Positions 1 to 8,115 of a stretch of 64,000 nucleotides of DNA are shown here, one piece after another. The notes under the pieces are model-generated. The model made no database searches. It had not been told where the DNA came from and worked only from the letters and a program-made list of their open reading frames with translations. Each line of letters starts with the position of its first letter. Position 1 is the first letter of the stretch. Both the position numbers and the translations under genes were made by a program. Source of the stretch: Arthrobacter sp. AFG7.2 (GTDB lineage: Bacteria > Actinomycetota > Actinomycetes > Actinomycetales > Micrococcaceae); NCBI RefSeq assembly GCF_002892835.1, contig NZ_PJMB01000002.1, positions 124,001 through 188,000 on the forward strand. Reading direction: 5' to 3'.

Positions 1-404
1 ACCCGCCTGACGGCTGCGTTGACGTCGCCGCCGGCAGCCTCCACCGGCTCGAGGTAAAAGCGGGCCGAAGAAATTTCCCCGTCGGCGATGCGGAAGATGA
101 CCACGCCGCGCATCAGGAAAGCAGCTCCATCGGTTCGCGTCCCGGCCAGCTCCCACTCTGTCCACAGGGAGCCGCCGCGGCCGGCGGTGCTGTCCACCCG
201 GGCCTGGATGTCCGGAACCCGGGAAAAGATCTCTGACCAGTTCCCCTGGACCTGGCCCCGCCCCTGGAAGCTGCGCCGGGGGTGGACAGGCGTCTCATTG
301 CGATAGTCAGCGGCGAAGCAGGCCACGAGATCGTCCAGCCGGTGGCCGTTCACCGCGCTGACGAGCCGCTGCAGCACCTCAACCGCGGGATCTGTGCCGG
401 CCAT
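1..404 (-). CDS. SnoaL-like / NTF2-fold polyketide-cyclase-type protein, C-terminus cut by window
   Basis: Reading leftward from an ATG at 404, an open frame of 134 residues runs to the window edge without a stop. It begins MAGTDPAVEVLQRLVSAVNG. The pattern of an N-terminal helix, FAADYRNETPVHP, a WSEIFSRVPDI segment and strands ending in VVIFRIADGEISSARFYLEP is typical of small SnoaL/NTF2-fold proteins, which form a cone-shaped pocket and act as isomerases, cyclases or have no known substrate. It is divergent from the TetR gene at 456 and shares a 51-bp promoter region with it, so the TetR protein probably controls it. The substrate cannot be inferred. Family call is fairly sure; function is not. 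Confidence 0.75.
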   Translation of the reverse strand, partial: MAGTDPAVEVLQRLVSAVNGHRLDDLVACFAADYRNETPVHPRRSFQGRGQVQGNWSEIFSRVPDIQARVDSTAGRGGSLWTEWELAGTRTDGAAFLMRGVVIFRIADGEISSARFYLEPVEAAGGDVNAAVRR

Positions 405-425
405 TCCAACTCCCCGACCAATTTT

Positions 426-443
426 GATACAGTCGCCTGTATC
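426..443. promoter_or_regulatory. Inverted repeat, probable TetR operator
   Basis: GATACAG and CTGTATC form perfect 7-bp inverted arms around a 4-bp spacer (tcgc). The repeat lies between the divergent SnoaL-like and TetR genes, 12 bp before the TetR ATG. Position and symmetry fit an autoregulatory operator. Binding itself is inferred. Confidence 0.6.
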
Positions 444-455
444 TGATACTCAAGC

Positions 456-1109
456 ATGGAACGAAGAGTGGGAAACGTCAAGGACAAGCGGCGCTATGAC
501 TCAAGCAGCCGGCTGGAGCAGGCCCGGCGAAACCGGGATGCCGTCCTCCAAGCCGCCGAGCGGCAGCTCACTGAACGTGGATACGCCGGCGCAACCCTCG
601 CCGCTATCGCCGCCGAGGCCGGAGTTTCGGTTGAGACCGTATATAAGGCATTCGGTGGAAAGGCAGGGCTGGTCCGGGCCCTGTACGAGCGGGGCCTGGC
701 CGGCGCAGGGACTGTCCCCGCGTACGAGCGCTCCGACGCAATGCGCGAACGCGAGACCGAGCCGGCGTCGGTGATGCGCGAGTGGGGCCTGCTCACCGCC
801 GAGGTGGCATCACTCGTCACGCCCCTCCGGTTGCTGATGCGGTCGGCGGCCGTGACCGACCAGGAGATGGCCAGGCTGCTGGAGGACATCGAGAACGAAC
901 GGCTCCAGCGGATGCAGCACCATGCCCGGTATCTGAAGGACCGTGGCTATCTCCGCGGAGACGTCTCCGAGGGCGAGGCGGCCGACATCCTGTGGGTCTG
1001 CAGCTCCGCCGAACTCTACGAACTGCTCGTCCTGAGGCGGGGGTGGCCGCTGCCACGGTTCGCCCGGTACGTCACGCAGTTCATGACCACCTCCCTGCTC
1101 CCCGGCTAA
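456..1109 (+). CDS. TetR/AcrR family transcriptional regulator
   Basis: The 217-residue protein has the TetR layout: an N-terminal helix-turn-helix at about residues 47-67 (ATLAAIAAEAGVSVETVYKAF, with the typical TVYKAF recognition helix) followed by an all-helical ligand/dimer domain. Family members repress neighbouring genes until a small ligand binds. The ATG at 456 follows a palindrome at 426-443, which suggests autoregulation and control of the divergent SnoaL-like gene. No efflux pump is adjacent, so the ligand is unknown. Confidence 0.9.
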   Translation: MERRVGNVKDKRRYDSSSRLEQARRNRDAVLQAAERQLTERGYAGATLAAIAAEAGVSVETVYKAFGGKAGLVRALYERGLAGAGTVPAYERSDAMRERETEPASVMREWGLLTAEVASLVTPLRLLMRSAAVTDQEMARLLEDIENERLQRMQHHARYLKDRGYLRGDVSEGEAADILWVCSSAELYELLVLRRGWPLPRFARYVTQFMTTSLLPG

Positions 1110-1236
1110 GGGCGCCGCTCCCCCAAGGCGCGCGCTTTTCCCCTGCGGACGCTATTGACGGGTGCGGTGCCCGGGACCATATTTGGCGTATCCCACTAGG
1201 GCGTTGCTCCAGTAAATATCCACCCAAGGATCCGCC

Positions 1237-1815
1237 ATGAAGTCCCCCGGCCGCTTCAACAGCGGACCGCTGATTGCCATCGGCGCCGTCTGCGGCATTG
1301 CCTGGGCGGCCGGATTCCGCGCCTACATGGTTGAGCTGGCCGGGCCCGCCTCCACTGTCGGCTGGTGGGGGACGTTCGGCGCACTCCTTCTTCCGGGAGC
1401 GGTGGTGGGCGGACTCCTGGGCTGGGCGGAAGCACTGCGGCGGGCCGGCGGCCGGAGGGGATGGCGCTGGCTGGCTCTTGCGCCACTGGCGTTTGCCATC
1501 GCCCCCATGTTCCTGCCCGGCGCAATTACTGCCCTTCTTACGGAAGGACTGGGCGGAGGGGCGATTGCGGTCGCCCTGACAGCCATGGGCGCAGGCTACT
1601 CCTTCTCCCGCCGCGGGCCGCTGTGGGGCAGGCTGGCCTGCGGCCTGGTCAGCGGTGCGCTCGTGGCCGCGATGGCCCTTTCCGGTTCGGGTATCGCCGG
1701 GCCCGGGCTTGCCCTGTCGGAGCCCCGCGGCGCGTGGGTAGCGGTGCTGGCCACGTCCTTCATGCTTGTCCTTGGCCTCGCCTCATCCATCCCGCACCGG
1801 CCCGAGGTTCGATAG
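1237..1815 (+). CDS. Multi-pass membrane protein, unknown function
   Basis: The 192-residue protein is dominated by hydrophobic, Ala/Gly/Leu-rich stretches (about residues 10-30, 42-62, 75-95, 98-115, 128-150 and 163-183), so five or six membrane helices are likely. Short basic loops (RRAGGRRGWR, SRRGPLWGR) would face the cytoplasm by the positive-inside rule. No family motif was recognised. It stands alone between the TetR gene and a leftward cupin gene, so the context gives no function. Confidence 0.7.
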   Translation: MKSPGRFNSGPLIAIGAVCGIAWAAGFRAYMVELAGPASTVGWWGTFGALLLPGAVVGGLLGWAEALRRAGGRRGWRWLALAPLAFAIAPMFLPGAITALLTEGLGGGAIAVALTAMGAGYSFSRRGPLWGRLACGLVSGALVAAMALSGSGIAGPGLALSEPRGAWVAVLATSFMLVLGLASSIPHRPEVR

Positions 1816-1833
1816 CCTGCGGGACTCCGGCGC

Positions 1834-2169
1834 CTACCGGTCTGTCTTGACCACCGTGAACAGCACCGCGGAGTCCTCGTCCGCCTCCAGGCTGTGCAGG
1901 CCGTCCGGGACAATCAGGAGGTCCCCGGCCTTGCCCTGCCACGCCTCCCCGCCGGACTTAAGCCAGACCGACCCCTTGATCACGAACACTGTGGCCTCGC
2001 CGGGATTCTGGTGTTCGCTGAGCCGGGTGCCGGCGCGGAAGGCCATTACCGTCTGGCGCAGCTTCTTCTCATGGCCGCCGAACGCGGTATCGGCAGCCCG
2101 GCCGCTGGACGCGGCGACGGCCGCCTCCAGCTGCTGGCGGGCCAGGGCATCAATCGATATCTTCTGCAT
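1834..2169 (-). CDS. Small single-domain cupin protein
   Basis: Starting at the ATG at 2169 (MQKISIDALARQQL) gives a 111-residue protein; the longer upstream frame is Arg/Ala-rich and lacks cupin features. The core shows SEHQNPGEATVFVIKGSVWL, matching cupin motif 1 without its first His (GxxxxxHxH is reduced to H-x-N), then KAGDLLIVPDGLHSLEA as motif 2 with a conserved His. Such cupins bind a metal or a small ligand in a beta-barrel. It converges with the membrane protein at 1237. Specific role unknown. Confidence 0.75.
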   Translation of the reverse strand: MQKISIDALARQQLEAAVAASSGRAADTAFGGHEKKLRQTVMAFRAGTRLSEHQNPGEATVFVIKGSVWLKSGGEAWQGKAGDLLIVPDGLHSLEADEDSAVLFTVVKTDR

Positions 2170-2315
2170 TCGGACACCGTACCCACAGCGGGCCGCCAGG
2201 GCCAGGGCCCTGCGTCCCTGCCAGCAGGCGGTTCCCGCCAAGGCTCCCCAAGCCGGGCGCAAACGGACGGCGGCACCCAGGCCGGGCACCGCCGTCGTGC
2301 GTTCTCCCTGCCCCG

Positions 2316-3182
2316 CTAAAGCTTGGGAATCAGGACAGGCGTGTCCTTCTTGTAGGCCTCATAGTCCGGCTGTCCGCCCCACTTCTTGTCAGCCTTAGCC
2401 TCCAGCAGCGGCACACCGCTGCCCTTGATCAGCAGCAACGCCACGAAGACCGGGGACAGCAGGGCCACCCACTGCCAGCCTTCCAGCACCGGCACGGCGA
2501 TCAGGAGCACGCCCACCCACAGGACAATCTCGCCGAAGTAGTTGGGGTGGCGGGACTTGGACCACAGGCCGGTGGAAATGAACTTGCCCTGGTTGGCGGA
2601 GTCCGCCTTGAACCGGCCCTTCTGGTGGTCTGCGACCGCCTCGATGCCGAAGCCCGCAGCCCACACCACGAAGCCCGCGAGCGCCCACCAGTCCAGCGCC
2701 ACGCGCGTGGCGGACGTGATGGCGATCCAGGCGGCAGCTGCGGTGAGCACCACCCAAAGGCCCTGCACCGTCCAGGTGTTCAGGAACCGGAAGAAGGAGG
2801 GCTTGATCTCATCGAAGCGGTCGTCCTTCCCGTGCTTACTCACCCGCCGGAAGAGGAAACTTCCCAGCCGCCCGGCCCACACAACCACGAGGGCAGCGAG
2901 CAGCAGGCCCCGGGCATCCACACCAGGGGTCAGCAGGACCAGGAGCACCGTGATGGAGATATAGGTCAGGGCGCCGGTGAGGTCGTAGTACTTTTCGGTC
3001 TGCGCCCTGAAGGCAGGGACAAATGCCAGCCACTGGATAAGGAAAGCCGCCGCCACCCCCAACGCAAACAAGGGAAGGCCGCCCACGGTGGCACCGCCCT
3101 GGCTGCCGGCGACAGCGACGAGCGCTCCAACGACTACCGCTATCACAAAGATGATGAGCGCCTTACGGTCTGCTTCCTTCAT
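2316..3182 (-). CDS. DUF1295 (steroid 5-alpha-reductase-like) integral membrane protein
   Basis: The 288-residue protein has about seven hydrophobic helices. It carries the DUF1295 signature in its C-terminal half: EAVADHQKGRFK near residue 182, then TGLWSKSRHPNYFGEI near 204-219. The SRHPNY segment is the conserved cofactor-side loop shared with steroid 5-alpha-reductases and isoprenylcysteine methyltransferases. The substrate of DUF1295 proteins is unknown, with redox chemistry on a lipid usually assumed. It is divergent from a MarR gene with an AT-rich shared promoter and could be a MarR target. Family call is strong. Confidence 0.9.
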   Translation of the reverse strand: MKEADRKALIIFVIAVVVGALVAVAGSQGGATVGGLPLFALGVAAAFLIQWLAFVPAFRAQTEKYYDLTGALTYISITVLLVLLTPGVDARGLLLAALVVVWAGRLGSFLFRRVSKHGKDDRFDEIKPSFFRFLNTWTVQGLWVVLTAAAAWIAITSATRVALDWWALAGFVVWAAGFGIEAVADHQKGRFKADSANQGKFISTGLWSKSRHPNYFGEIVLWVGVLLIAVPVLEGWQWVALLSPVFVALLLIKGSGVPLLEAKADKKWGGQPDYEAYKKDTPVLIPKL

Positions 3183-3306
3183 CAGGACATTCCTTTCCCA
3201 CGCCTGCCTGGGTGCGATCGGATGACCGAGCGAACCGGCTATTCAAACTTATTTGATTACAAGCCTATCTAATTACTATATAGACTAGCTAAAGAAAGGA
3301 GGAACG
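3183..3306. promoter_or_regulatory. AT-rich divergent promoter region with likely MarR sites
   Basis: This stretch is much more AT-rich than its surroundings and lies between the divergent DUF1295 and marR-type genes. It contains CTATATAG (3276-3283), a perfect 8-bp palindrome, and several TAGCTA/CTAATTA-like half-sites. A strong ribosome-binding site, AAAGGAGG at about 3296-3303, precedes the MarR ATG. The operator role is inferred from position. Confidence 0.55.
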
Positions 3307-3768
3307 ATGAGCCAACCCCCGTACCATCCGGCAGCCGTCGCGCTGCAGGGCGTCCTGACGCTTGCCAACGAAACTGAACGCGAGGTTGCCCGCCAACTCG
3401 GGCTGAACCTCACCGATTACCGCGCCCTCTCCGCGCTGGAACAATCCGAACCGACGACGGTGGGAAACCTCGCGGCCAAACTGGGTGCCACAGCGGCCAC
3501 AACAACCGCCATCATCAACCGGCTGGAAAATCACGGTTACGTGGAGCGCCTCCGTGGCGGCGAAGACCGGCGTCACGTCCACATCAGCGCCACCGCGGCC
3601 GCCTCCCGGGACATCCTGCACCTGATGCGGCCCCTCATGGATGCCACCAACCAGCACATCGAGTCGCTGCCTGCCGCCCACCAGGGCGCAGTGGCCGAGT
3701 TCCTCCACACCGCCCAGCGCCTCATGCAGGAGCACCTGCACACCCTGTCGACGAAGGACAACGCTTGA
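3307..3768 (+). CDS. MarR family winged-helix transcriptional regulator
   Basis: The 153-residue protein shows the MarR winged helix-turn-helix at about residues 44-90: TVGNLAAKLGATAATTTAII as the helices, then the wing with the diagnostic GGEDRRHVHIS (DxRxxxxxLT-type). It starts 4 bp after a GGAGG site and overlaps the acyl-CoA synthetase gene by 4 bp (TTGA). MarR proteins usually sense phenolics, lipids or acyl-CoA-like ligands. The downstream partner makes a fatty-acid or aromatic-acid ligand plausible, but that is inference. Confidence 0.9.
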   Translation: MSQPPYHPAAVALQGVLTLANETEREVARQLGLNLTDYRALSALEQSEPTTVGNLAAKLGATAATTTAIINRLENHGYVERLRGGEDRRHVHISATAAASRDILHLMRPLMDATNQHIESLPAAHQGAVAEFLHTAQRLMQEHLHTLSTKDNA

Positions 3769-5633
3769 AAGAGTTTTCCACCCCGCTGCTGGTCGACCCG
3801 TCCAGCCACCGGAATGCCACCGACCTGCTGATGCAGCGGTTCCGCACGTCCCCGGACCATGTTGCCTTCGAAGTGCGGGCACCAGGAGGCACCATCACTG
3901 ATCCCTGGCGCCAGGTGACAACGCGGCAGTTCGTTGAGGACGTGCGTGCCCTGGCGAAAGGGTTCATCGCCGCCGGGCTCCAGCCCGGAGAGTCCCTCGC
4001 CATCATGTCCCCCACGCGGTACGAGTGGGCGGTGGCGGACATGGCAGCGTGGTTCGCCGCCGCCATCGTGGTCCCCATTTACGAAACGTCTGCCGCCCCC
4101 CAGGTGGCCGCAGTCCTGGACGACGCGGGCGTGCGCCTCGCGATCGCCGGTACAGCAGAGCATGCCCTGCTCCTGGACAAGGGATTCGAAGAGACGGGAC
4201 ATCCCGGCCTGGGTGTCTGGACCATGGATGCCCGGCCCGGGGCGGATCTCACCGCGCTCATAGCCGGCGGGGTATCAGTGACGGACAGCGAGGTTGAGGA
4301 GCGGCGGCTGCTGGCGAACCTCACCTCGGTGGCCACCATCGTGTATACCTCCGGCACCACCGCCGCTCCGAAGGGTGCGCTCATCACGCACGGCAACTTT
4401 GTGGGCCAGGTCCTCAACGTCGCCGCCGCCTACACCGGCGTGGTCCGCGAGGGCGGCAACACCGTCATCTTCCTGCCCATGGCGCATGTGCTGGCCCGCG
4501 GCCTGCAGCTGATCTGCCTGGCCAACGGCATGCGCATCGCGCACCTCTCCGACCCCCGGGATGTGGTGCCCGCCCTGGGCGTCCTGAAACCCACCTTCCT
4601 GGTGGTGGTCCCCCGCGTGCTGCAGAAGATCCAGGCCTCCGCCGCCGCCGCCGCGGCCCGGAAACGCCTTGGCAGGGTGTGGGCTTTGGCGCAGCAGACG
4701 GCCGTGGCGTGGGGCCGGTTTGCGGAAGCGCACGACGCCGACCCTTCCGTCCGCGCCCCGCTTAGCCTGCGTGCCAGGCACGCGCTGTTCGACCGGCTTT
4801 TCTACGCCCGCCTGCGGACGCTGGTGGGTGGACGGCTCGGCTACCTGCTGTCCGGTGCCGCCGCGCTCGACGCGGAACTGTCCCTCTTCTTCCGCGGCCT
4901 GGGCCTGCCCGTCGTCGAAGGCTACGGCCTGACCGAGACCACGGCGCCGCTGACCGGGAACCTGCCGGGTGCCATCACCGCCGGCACCGTCGGCGTCCCA
5001 ATGCCCGGAACCACCGTGCGCATCTCGGACCAGGGCGAAGTCCTGGCCCGGGGTGTGGGGGTCTTCTCCGGCTACCGCAATCAGGCTGATGACGCCGCCG
5101 CCTTCGCTGACGGCTACTTCCGCACCGGCGACCTTGGCGGGCTCGATGAGCAGGGACGCCTTACGCTCAAGGGCCGGATCAAGGACGTCATTGTCACCGC
5201 GGGCGGCAAGACCGTCACGCCGGCCATCTGGGAGGGCTATGTGGAGGGCGATCCCCTTGTAGCCCACGCTGTGATGGTGGGAGAAGGCAAACCGTACCTG
5301 GGCGGGCTGGTGCTGCTCGACCCGGAGTCCGTCACGGCCTGGGCAGAGCGCGAGGGCATCGCCGATCTCGCGGGGCTGCGGATCCCGCACGACGGCGGCG
5401 CCGTCCGGATCGACGACGCGCGCCTCCTCGGCGCCATCGGCAAGGCGGTCAGTTCCGCCAACGCAAAGCTCGCGCGCTCCGAGCAGGTGCGGAAGTTCGT
5501 GCTGCTCCTCGCCGACCTCAGTGAGGCCAACGGCATGGTCACCCCAACCCTGAAGCTCAAACGGGGTGCCTTCACCGAACGCGCCCGCCATTTTGTTGAC
5601 ACCCTCTACACCGAGCCAAGGAGCCAAGCATGA
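3765..5633 (+). CDS. AMP-dependent long-chain acyl-CoA synthetase (FadD/FAA1 type)
   Basis: The 622-residue adenylate-forming enzyme activates a carboxylic acid, probably a long-chain fatty acid, to its acyl-CoA via an acyl-AMP. Visible motifs are the P-loop TIVYTSGTTAAPKG near residue 191, YGLTETTAPL near 385, RTGDLGGLD near 452, and the hinge KGRIKDVIVTAGGKTVTP. These match the FAA1/long-chain group rather than acetyl-CoA synthetases. The start is the TTG that overlaps the MarR stop, so translation is probably coupled. It also overlaps the next gene by ATGA, making a three-gene operon. Confidence 0.9.
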   Translation: MKEFSTPLLVDPSSHRNATDLLMQRFRTSPDHVAFEVRAPGGTITDPWRQVTTRQFVEDVRALAKGFIAAGLQPGESLAIMSPTRYEWAVADMAAWFAAAIVVPIYETSAAPQVAAVLDDAGVRLAIAGTAEHALLLDKGFEETGHPGLGVWTMDARPGADLTALIAGGVSVTDSEVEERRLLANLTSVATIVYTSGTTAAPKGALITHGNFVGQVLNVAAAYTGVVREGGNTVIFLPMAHVLARGLQLICLANGMRIAHLSDPRDVVPALGVLKPTFLVVVPRVLQKIQASAAAAAARKRLGRVWALAQQTAVAWGRFAEAHDADPSVRAPLSLRARHALFDRLFYARLRTLVGGRLGYLLSGAAALDAELSLFFRGLGLPVVEGYGLTETTAPLTGNLPGAITAGTVGVPMPGTTVRISDQGEVLARGVGVFSGYRNQADDAAAFADGYFRTGDLGGLDEQGRLTLKGRIKDVIVTAGGKTVTPAIWEGYVEGDPLVAHAVMVGEGKPYLGGLVLLDPESVTAWAEREGIADLAGLRIPHDGGAVRIDDARLLGAIGKAVSSANAKLARSEQVRKFVLLLADLSEANGMVTPTLKLKRGAFTERARHFVDTLYTEPRSQA

Positions 5634-6061
5634 ACACCCGGACCAAGAGATGGCTGCTGTCCTACGCGGTCACCGCCGTGATCTTCGCCGTGCTGGATCT
5701 CGTGTGGATAAGCTTCGTGGCGAGTAACCTGTACCAGAGCCAGATCGGCCACCTGATTGCCGCCCGGCCCAACGCTGCCGGTGCCGCTGCCTTCTATCTC
5801 ATCTTCGTGGCCGGGATGGTGCACTACGGGGTCCGGCCCAACGACGCGGACGCAACCCTCCGGCAGCGGATCACGGGTGCGGCGCTGTTCGGCTTCTTCA
5901 CGTATTCCACCTGGGCGCTGACCGCGTTCGCCGTGCTTCAGGACTTCACCCTGCTGGTGGCCGTGACGGACATCCTGTGGGGAGCCGGGGCCTGCAGCCT
6001 GGTCACCTGGCTGGCGGCAACCGCGCTGCGCCGGGTCCTGGCCAAGGAACCGGCGGCCTGA
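5630..6061 (+). CDS. DUF2177 family membrane protein
   Basis: The 143-residue protein has four hydrophobic helices. It starts with YAVTAVIFAVLDLVWISFVA and has the NLYQSQIGHL loop typical of DUF2177. The middle segment HYGVRPND and the helix FGFFTYSTWALTAFAVL also fit the family. Function of DUF2177 is unknown. It is translationally coupled to the acyl-CoA synthetase (ATGA overlap), so a role in lipid or membrane metabolism is a reasonable guess only. Confidence 0.85.
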   Translation: MNTRTKRWLLSYAVTAVIFAVLDLVWISFVASNLYQSQIGHLIAARPNAAGAAAFYLIFVAGMVHYGVRPNDADATLRQRITGAALFGFFTYSTWALTAFAVLQDFTLLVAVTDILWGAGACSLVTWLAATALRRVLAKEPAA

Positions 6062-6102
6062 CCGCGGGGGTCCTGCAAAGGCAACCCTGGCGGAGGCCTG
6101 TT

Positions 6103-6130
6103 CGACGGCGGCACGCAACGGCCGCCGTCG
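6103..6130. terminator. Bidirectional hairpin terminator
   Basis: A perfect 10-bp stem (CGACGGCGGC at 6103-6112, GCCGCCGTCG at 6121-6130) with an 8-nt loop lies between the convergent DUF2177 and SOUL genes. The downstream T content is modest on the plus strand. Confidence 0.6.
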
Positions 6131-6138
6131 TCCTTCCG

Positions 6139-6717
6139 TTACGGCTCGGTGACGTCCTGGACCACCTCATTGTGGCGCAGGAACCACGGCTTGAACGGCG
6201 GATCGAAGCGGGCAAACCGGGGCGGTCCCACGGGCGTAAGGTCCACAAGTTTGAGCGCAGCCCGCAGCCCCTCGTTATGCCGGGCGAAGGCTGCCTCGGA
6301 CCCGCTGCCGGAAAACCGGACGGCCGCGGCCAGGGAGCCGGGTACGGTGCGGATCCTGACCCCGGGGTCCGACGGAACAGGCGCCGCGTCGGCCGTCATG
6401 CCCGCGGGAAGCACAAAGGCCACAACGAATTCAGAGGGTGTCCCCCGCCCGGGCAGCGGACCGCTTTGCAGCACCGGGGCGGTCATTGCCAGCTTCTGGG
6501 AAGGCCCGGGCTCCTGGATGACCGGGGCCGTCATGGCCACCTTCTGCTGCGCGGTGTTGTTGCCGCTGATGTAGTTGAACAGGCGGCGGAAGGCGGCGTT
6601 TCCGGCACGGTCGAAGGTCGTGTTGACCTGGACTTCCGCCACAACGTGGGCGGGATAGCGGCGCAGCTCGAAGTGCGGGTAGCGCCTGACGAGCTCGAAG
6701 GGTTGCTGTTCAGTCAT
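6139..6717 (-). CDS. SOUL heme-binding family protein
   Basis: The 192-residue protein begins MTEQQPFELVRRYPHFELRR, which fits the SOUL/HBP signature (a YPxFExRxY-like start). It continues with AFRRLFNYISGNNTAQQKVA and two repeats of MTAPVIQE/MTAPVLQS, the conserved KxAMTAPV motif. It ends with DPPFKPWFLRHNEVV, which matches the C-terminal PxFLRrNEV block. SOUL proteins bind heme or tetrapyrroles in vertebrates; the bacterial role is unclear. It has no signal peptide, so it is probably cytoplasmic. Family assignment is very sure. Confidence 0.93.
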   Translation of the reverse strand: MTEQQPFELVRRYPHFELRRYPAHVVAEVQVNTTFDRAGNAAFRRLFNYISGNNTAQQKVAMTAPVIQEPGPSQKLAMTAPVLQSGPLPGRGTPSEFVVAFVLPAGMTADAAPVPSDPGVRIRTVPGSLAAAVRFSGSGSEAAFARHNEGLRAALKLVDLTPVGPPRFARFDPPFKPWFLRHNEVVQDVTEP

Positions 6718-6787
6718 GGTCCCTCAGACCCTACGCCCGTAAGGCCCCCGGCGTAACCTGCACGCCATCATTCGGTAGTGTCTGATC

Positions 6788-8080
6788 ATGGACGGCAACA
6801 CCCTGCTCAATTTCCTGTTGGTCCTCTTTTTTGTGCTGCTGGGCGGGGTGTTTGCCGGCACGGAAATGGCGCTGGTGTCCCTCCGCGAGAGCCAGGTGCG
6901 CCGGCTGGAGAAGTCCGGAAAGCGCGGCGCCCGGATCGCTGCCCTTGCCGGCAACCCCAACCGCTTCCTCTCCACGGTCCAGATCGGCGTCACCCTGTCC
7001 GGTTTCTTCTCCGCCGCGTATGGTGCGTCCACCATCGCGCCGGACGTCGAACCCCTGCTCGAAGGCATCGGCTTCGGCTCCACTGCCGAACCCGTGGCCT
7101 TCATCGGCATGACGCTGCTGGTGGCCTACCTCTCCCTGGTGCTCGGCGAACTGGTGCCCAAACGCCTGGCCATGCAAAGCGCCGTCGGCTTCACCAGGGT
7201 CCTGGCTCCACCCTTGGGCGTCCTCTCCGACATCATGCGTCCCGCCGTCTGGCTGCTGTCCGTCTCCACGGACGCCGTGGTGCGGCTCTTCGGCGGCGAC
7301 CCCAACGCCAAGCAGGAAGGCATCACCTCCGAGGAACTGTGGGACATGGTGGCCGAGAGCGACATGCTGGAAGAACACAGCCGCAGCATCCTGTCCGACG
7401 TGTTCGGGGCCGGGAACCGCTCGCTGCAGGAGGTGATGCGCCCCCGCACCGACGTCACCTTCATCAACGGCAGCCTCAGCATCGCCGAGGCACGCAGCAT
7501 GGTGCGGAACGGCCCCTTTTCGCGCTATCCGGTCATGGACAAAACGCCCGACGACGTCCTGGGCTTCGTCCATATCCGTGACCTGATGCCCCGGGACGGG
7601 GAGTACGACGACGGTCCCGTGCGGGGCATCGTGCGGGAGATCCTCCCGCTGCCGGGCACCAACAAAGTGCTTCCCTCGCTGTCCCGGATGCGCCGGCTGG
7701 GCCAGCACATCGCCCTGGTGGTGGACGAGTACGGCGGCACGGACGGCATCGTCACCCTGGAGGACCTGGTGGAGGAGCTGGTGGGCGAGATCTACGACGA
7801 ATACGACACCGGCACCGACCCCGAGGACCGCATCACCAAAACCGGTGGAACGGTGGACGTTGACGGCGCCCTTATTCTTCAGGAGTTCAAAGCAGCGTCC
7901 GGCATCGACCTGCCGGAGGGCCACTACGAGACAGTGGCCGGGTACGTCATCGACCGGCTGGGCCGGCTCCCCAAGGTGGGCGACCAAGTGGAAGTTGCCG
8001 GCCACGTACTGACGGTGACGGCGATGGACCGGCTGCGCATTTCAAGGATCCGGGTGACCCCCGATGCTGAAGGCTCCTGA
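6788..8080 (+). CDS. CNNM/CorC-type hemolysin-family transporter (DUF21 + CBS pair + CorC/HlyC domain)
   Basis: The 430-residue protein has the standard order: a DUF21 membrane domain (residues about 1-190, with ALVSLRESQVRRLEKSGKRG and LGELVPKRLAM), a CBS pair (about 205-330, with VMRPRTDVTFI and FVHIRDLMP), and a C-terminal CorC_HlyC domain (TVDVDGALILQEF...GHYETVAGYVIDRLGRLP). Relatives export magnesium or cobalt, or act in ion homeostasis; the hemolysin name is historical. It is a single gene with its own promoter region after 6718. Confidence 0.92.
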   Translation: MDGNTLLNFLLVLFFVLLGGVFAGTEMALVSLRESQVRRLEKSGKRGARIAALAGNPNRFLSTVQIGVTLSGFFSAAYGASTIAPDVEPLLEGIGFGSTAEPVAFIGMTLLVAYLSLVLGELVPKRLAMQSAVGFTRVLAPPLGVLSDIMRPAVWLLSVSTDAVVRLFGGDPNAKQEGITSEELWDMVAESDMLEEHSRSILSDVFGAGNRSLQEVMRPRTDVTFINGSLSIAEARSMVRNGPFSRYPVMDKTPDDVLGFVHIRDLMPRDGEYDDGPVRGIVREILPLPGTNKVLPSLSRMRRLGQHIALVVDEYGGTDGIVTLEDLVEELVGEIYDEYDTGTDPEDRITKTGGTVDVDGALILQEFKAASGIDLPEGHYETVAGYVIDRLGRLPKVGDQVEVAGHVLTVTAMDRLRISRIRVTPDAEGS

Positions 8081-8115
8081 CGCGGCACTCCCTTTTCATG
8101 GGGCCCCTCCGGTCA

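Noticed and set aside
4275..5627. 450-codon minus-strand open frame opposite the acyl-CoA synthetase
   Set aside because: It is the mirror of a gene with clear AMP-binding motifs and is composed of Gly/Ala/Arg/His-rich low-quality sequence.
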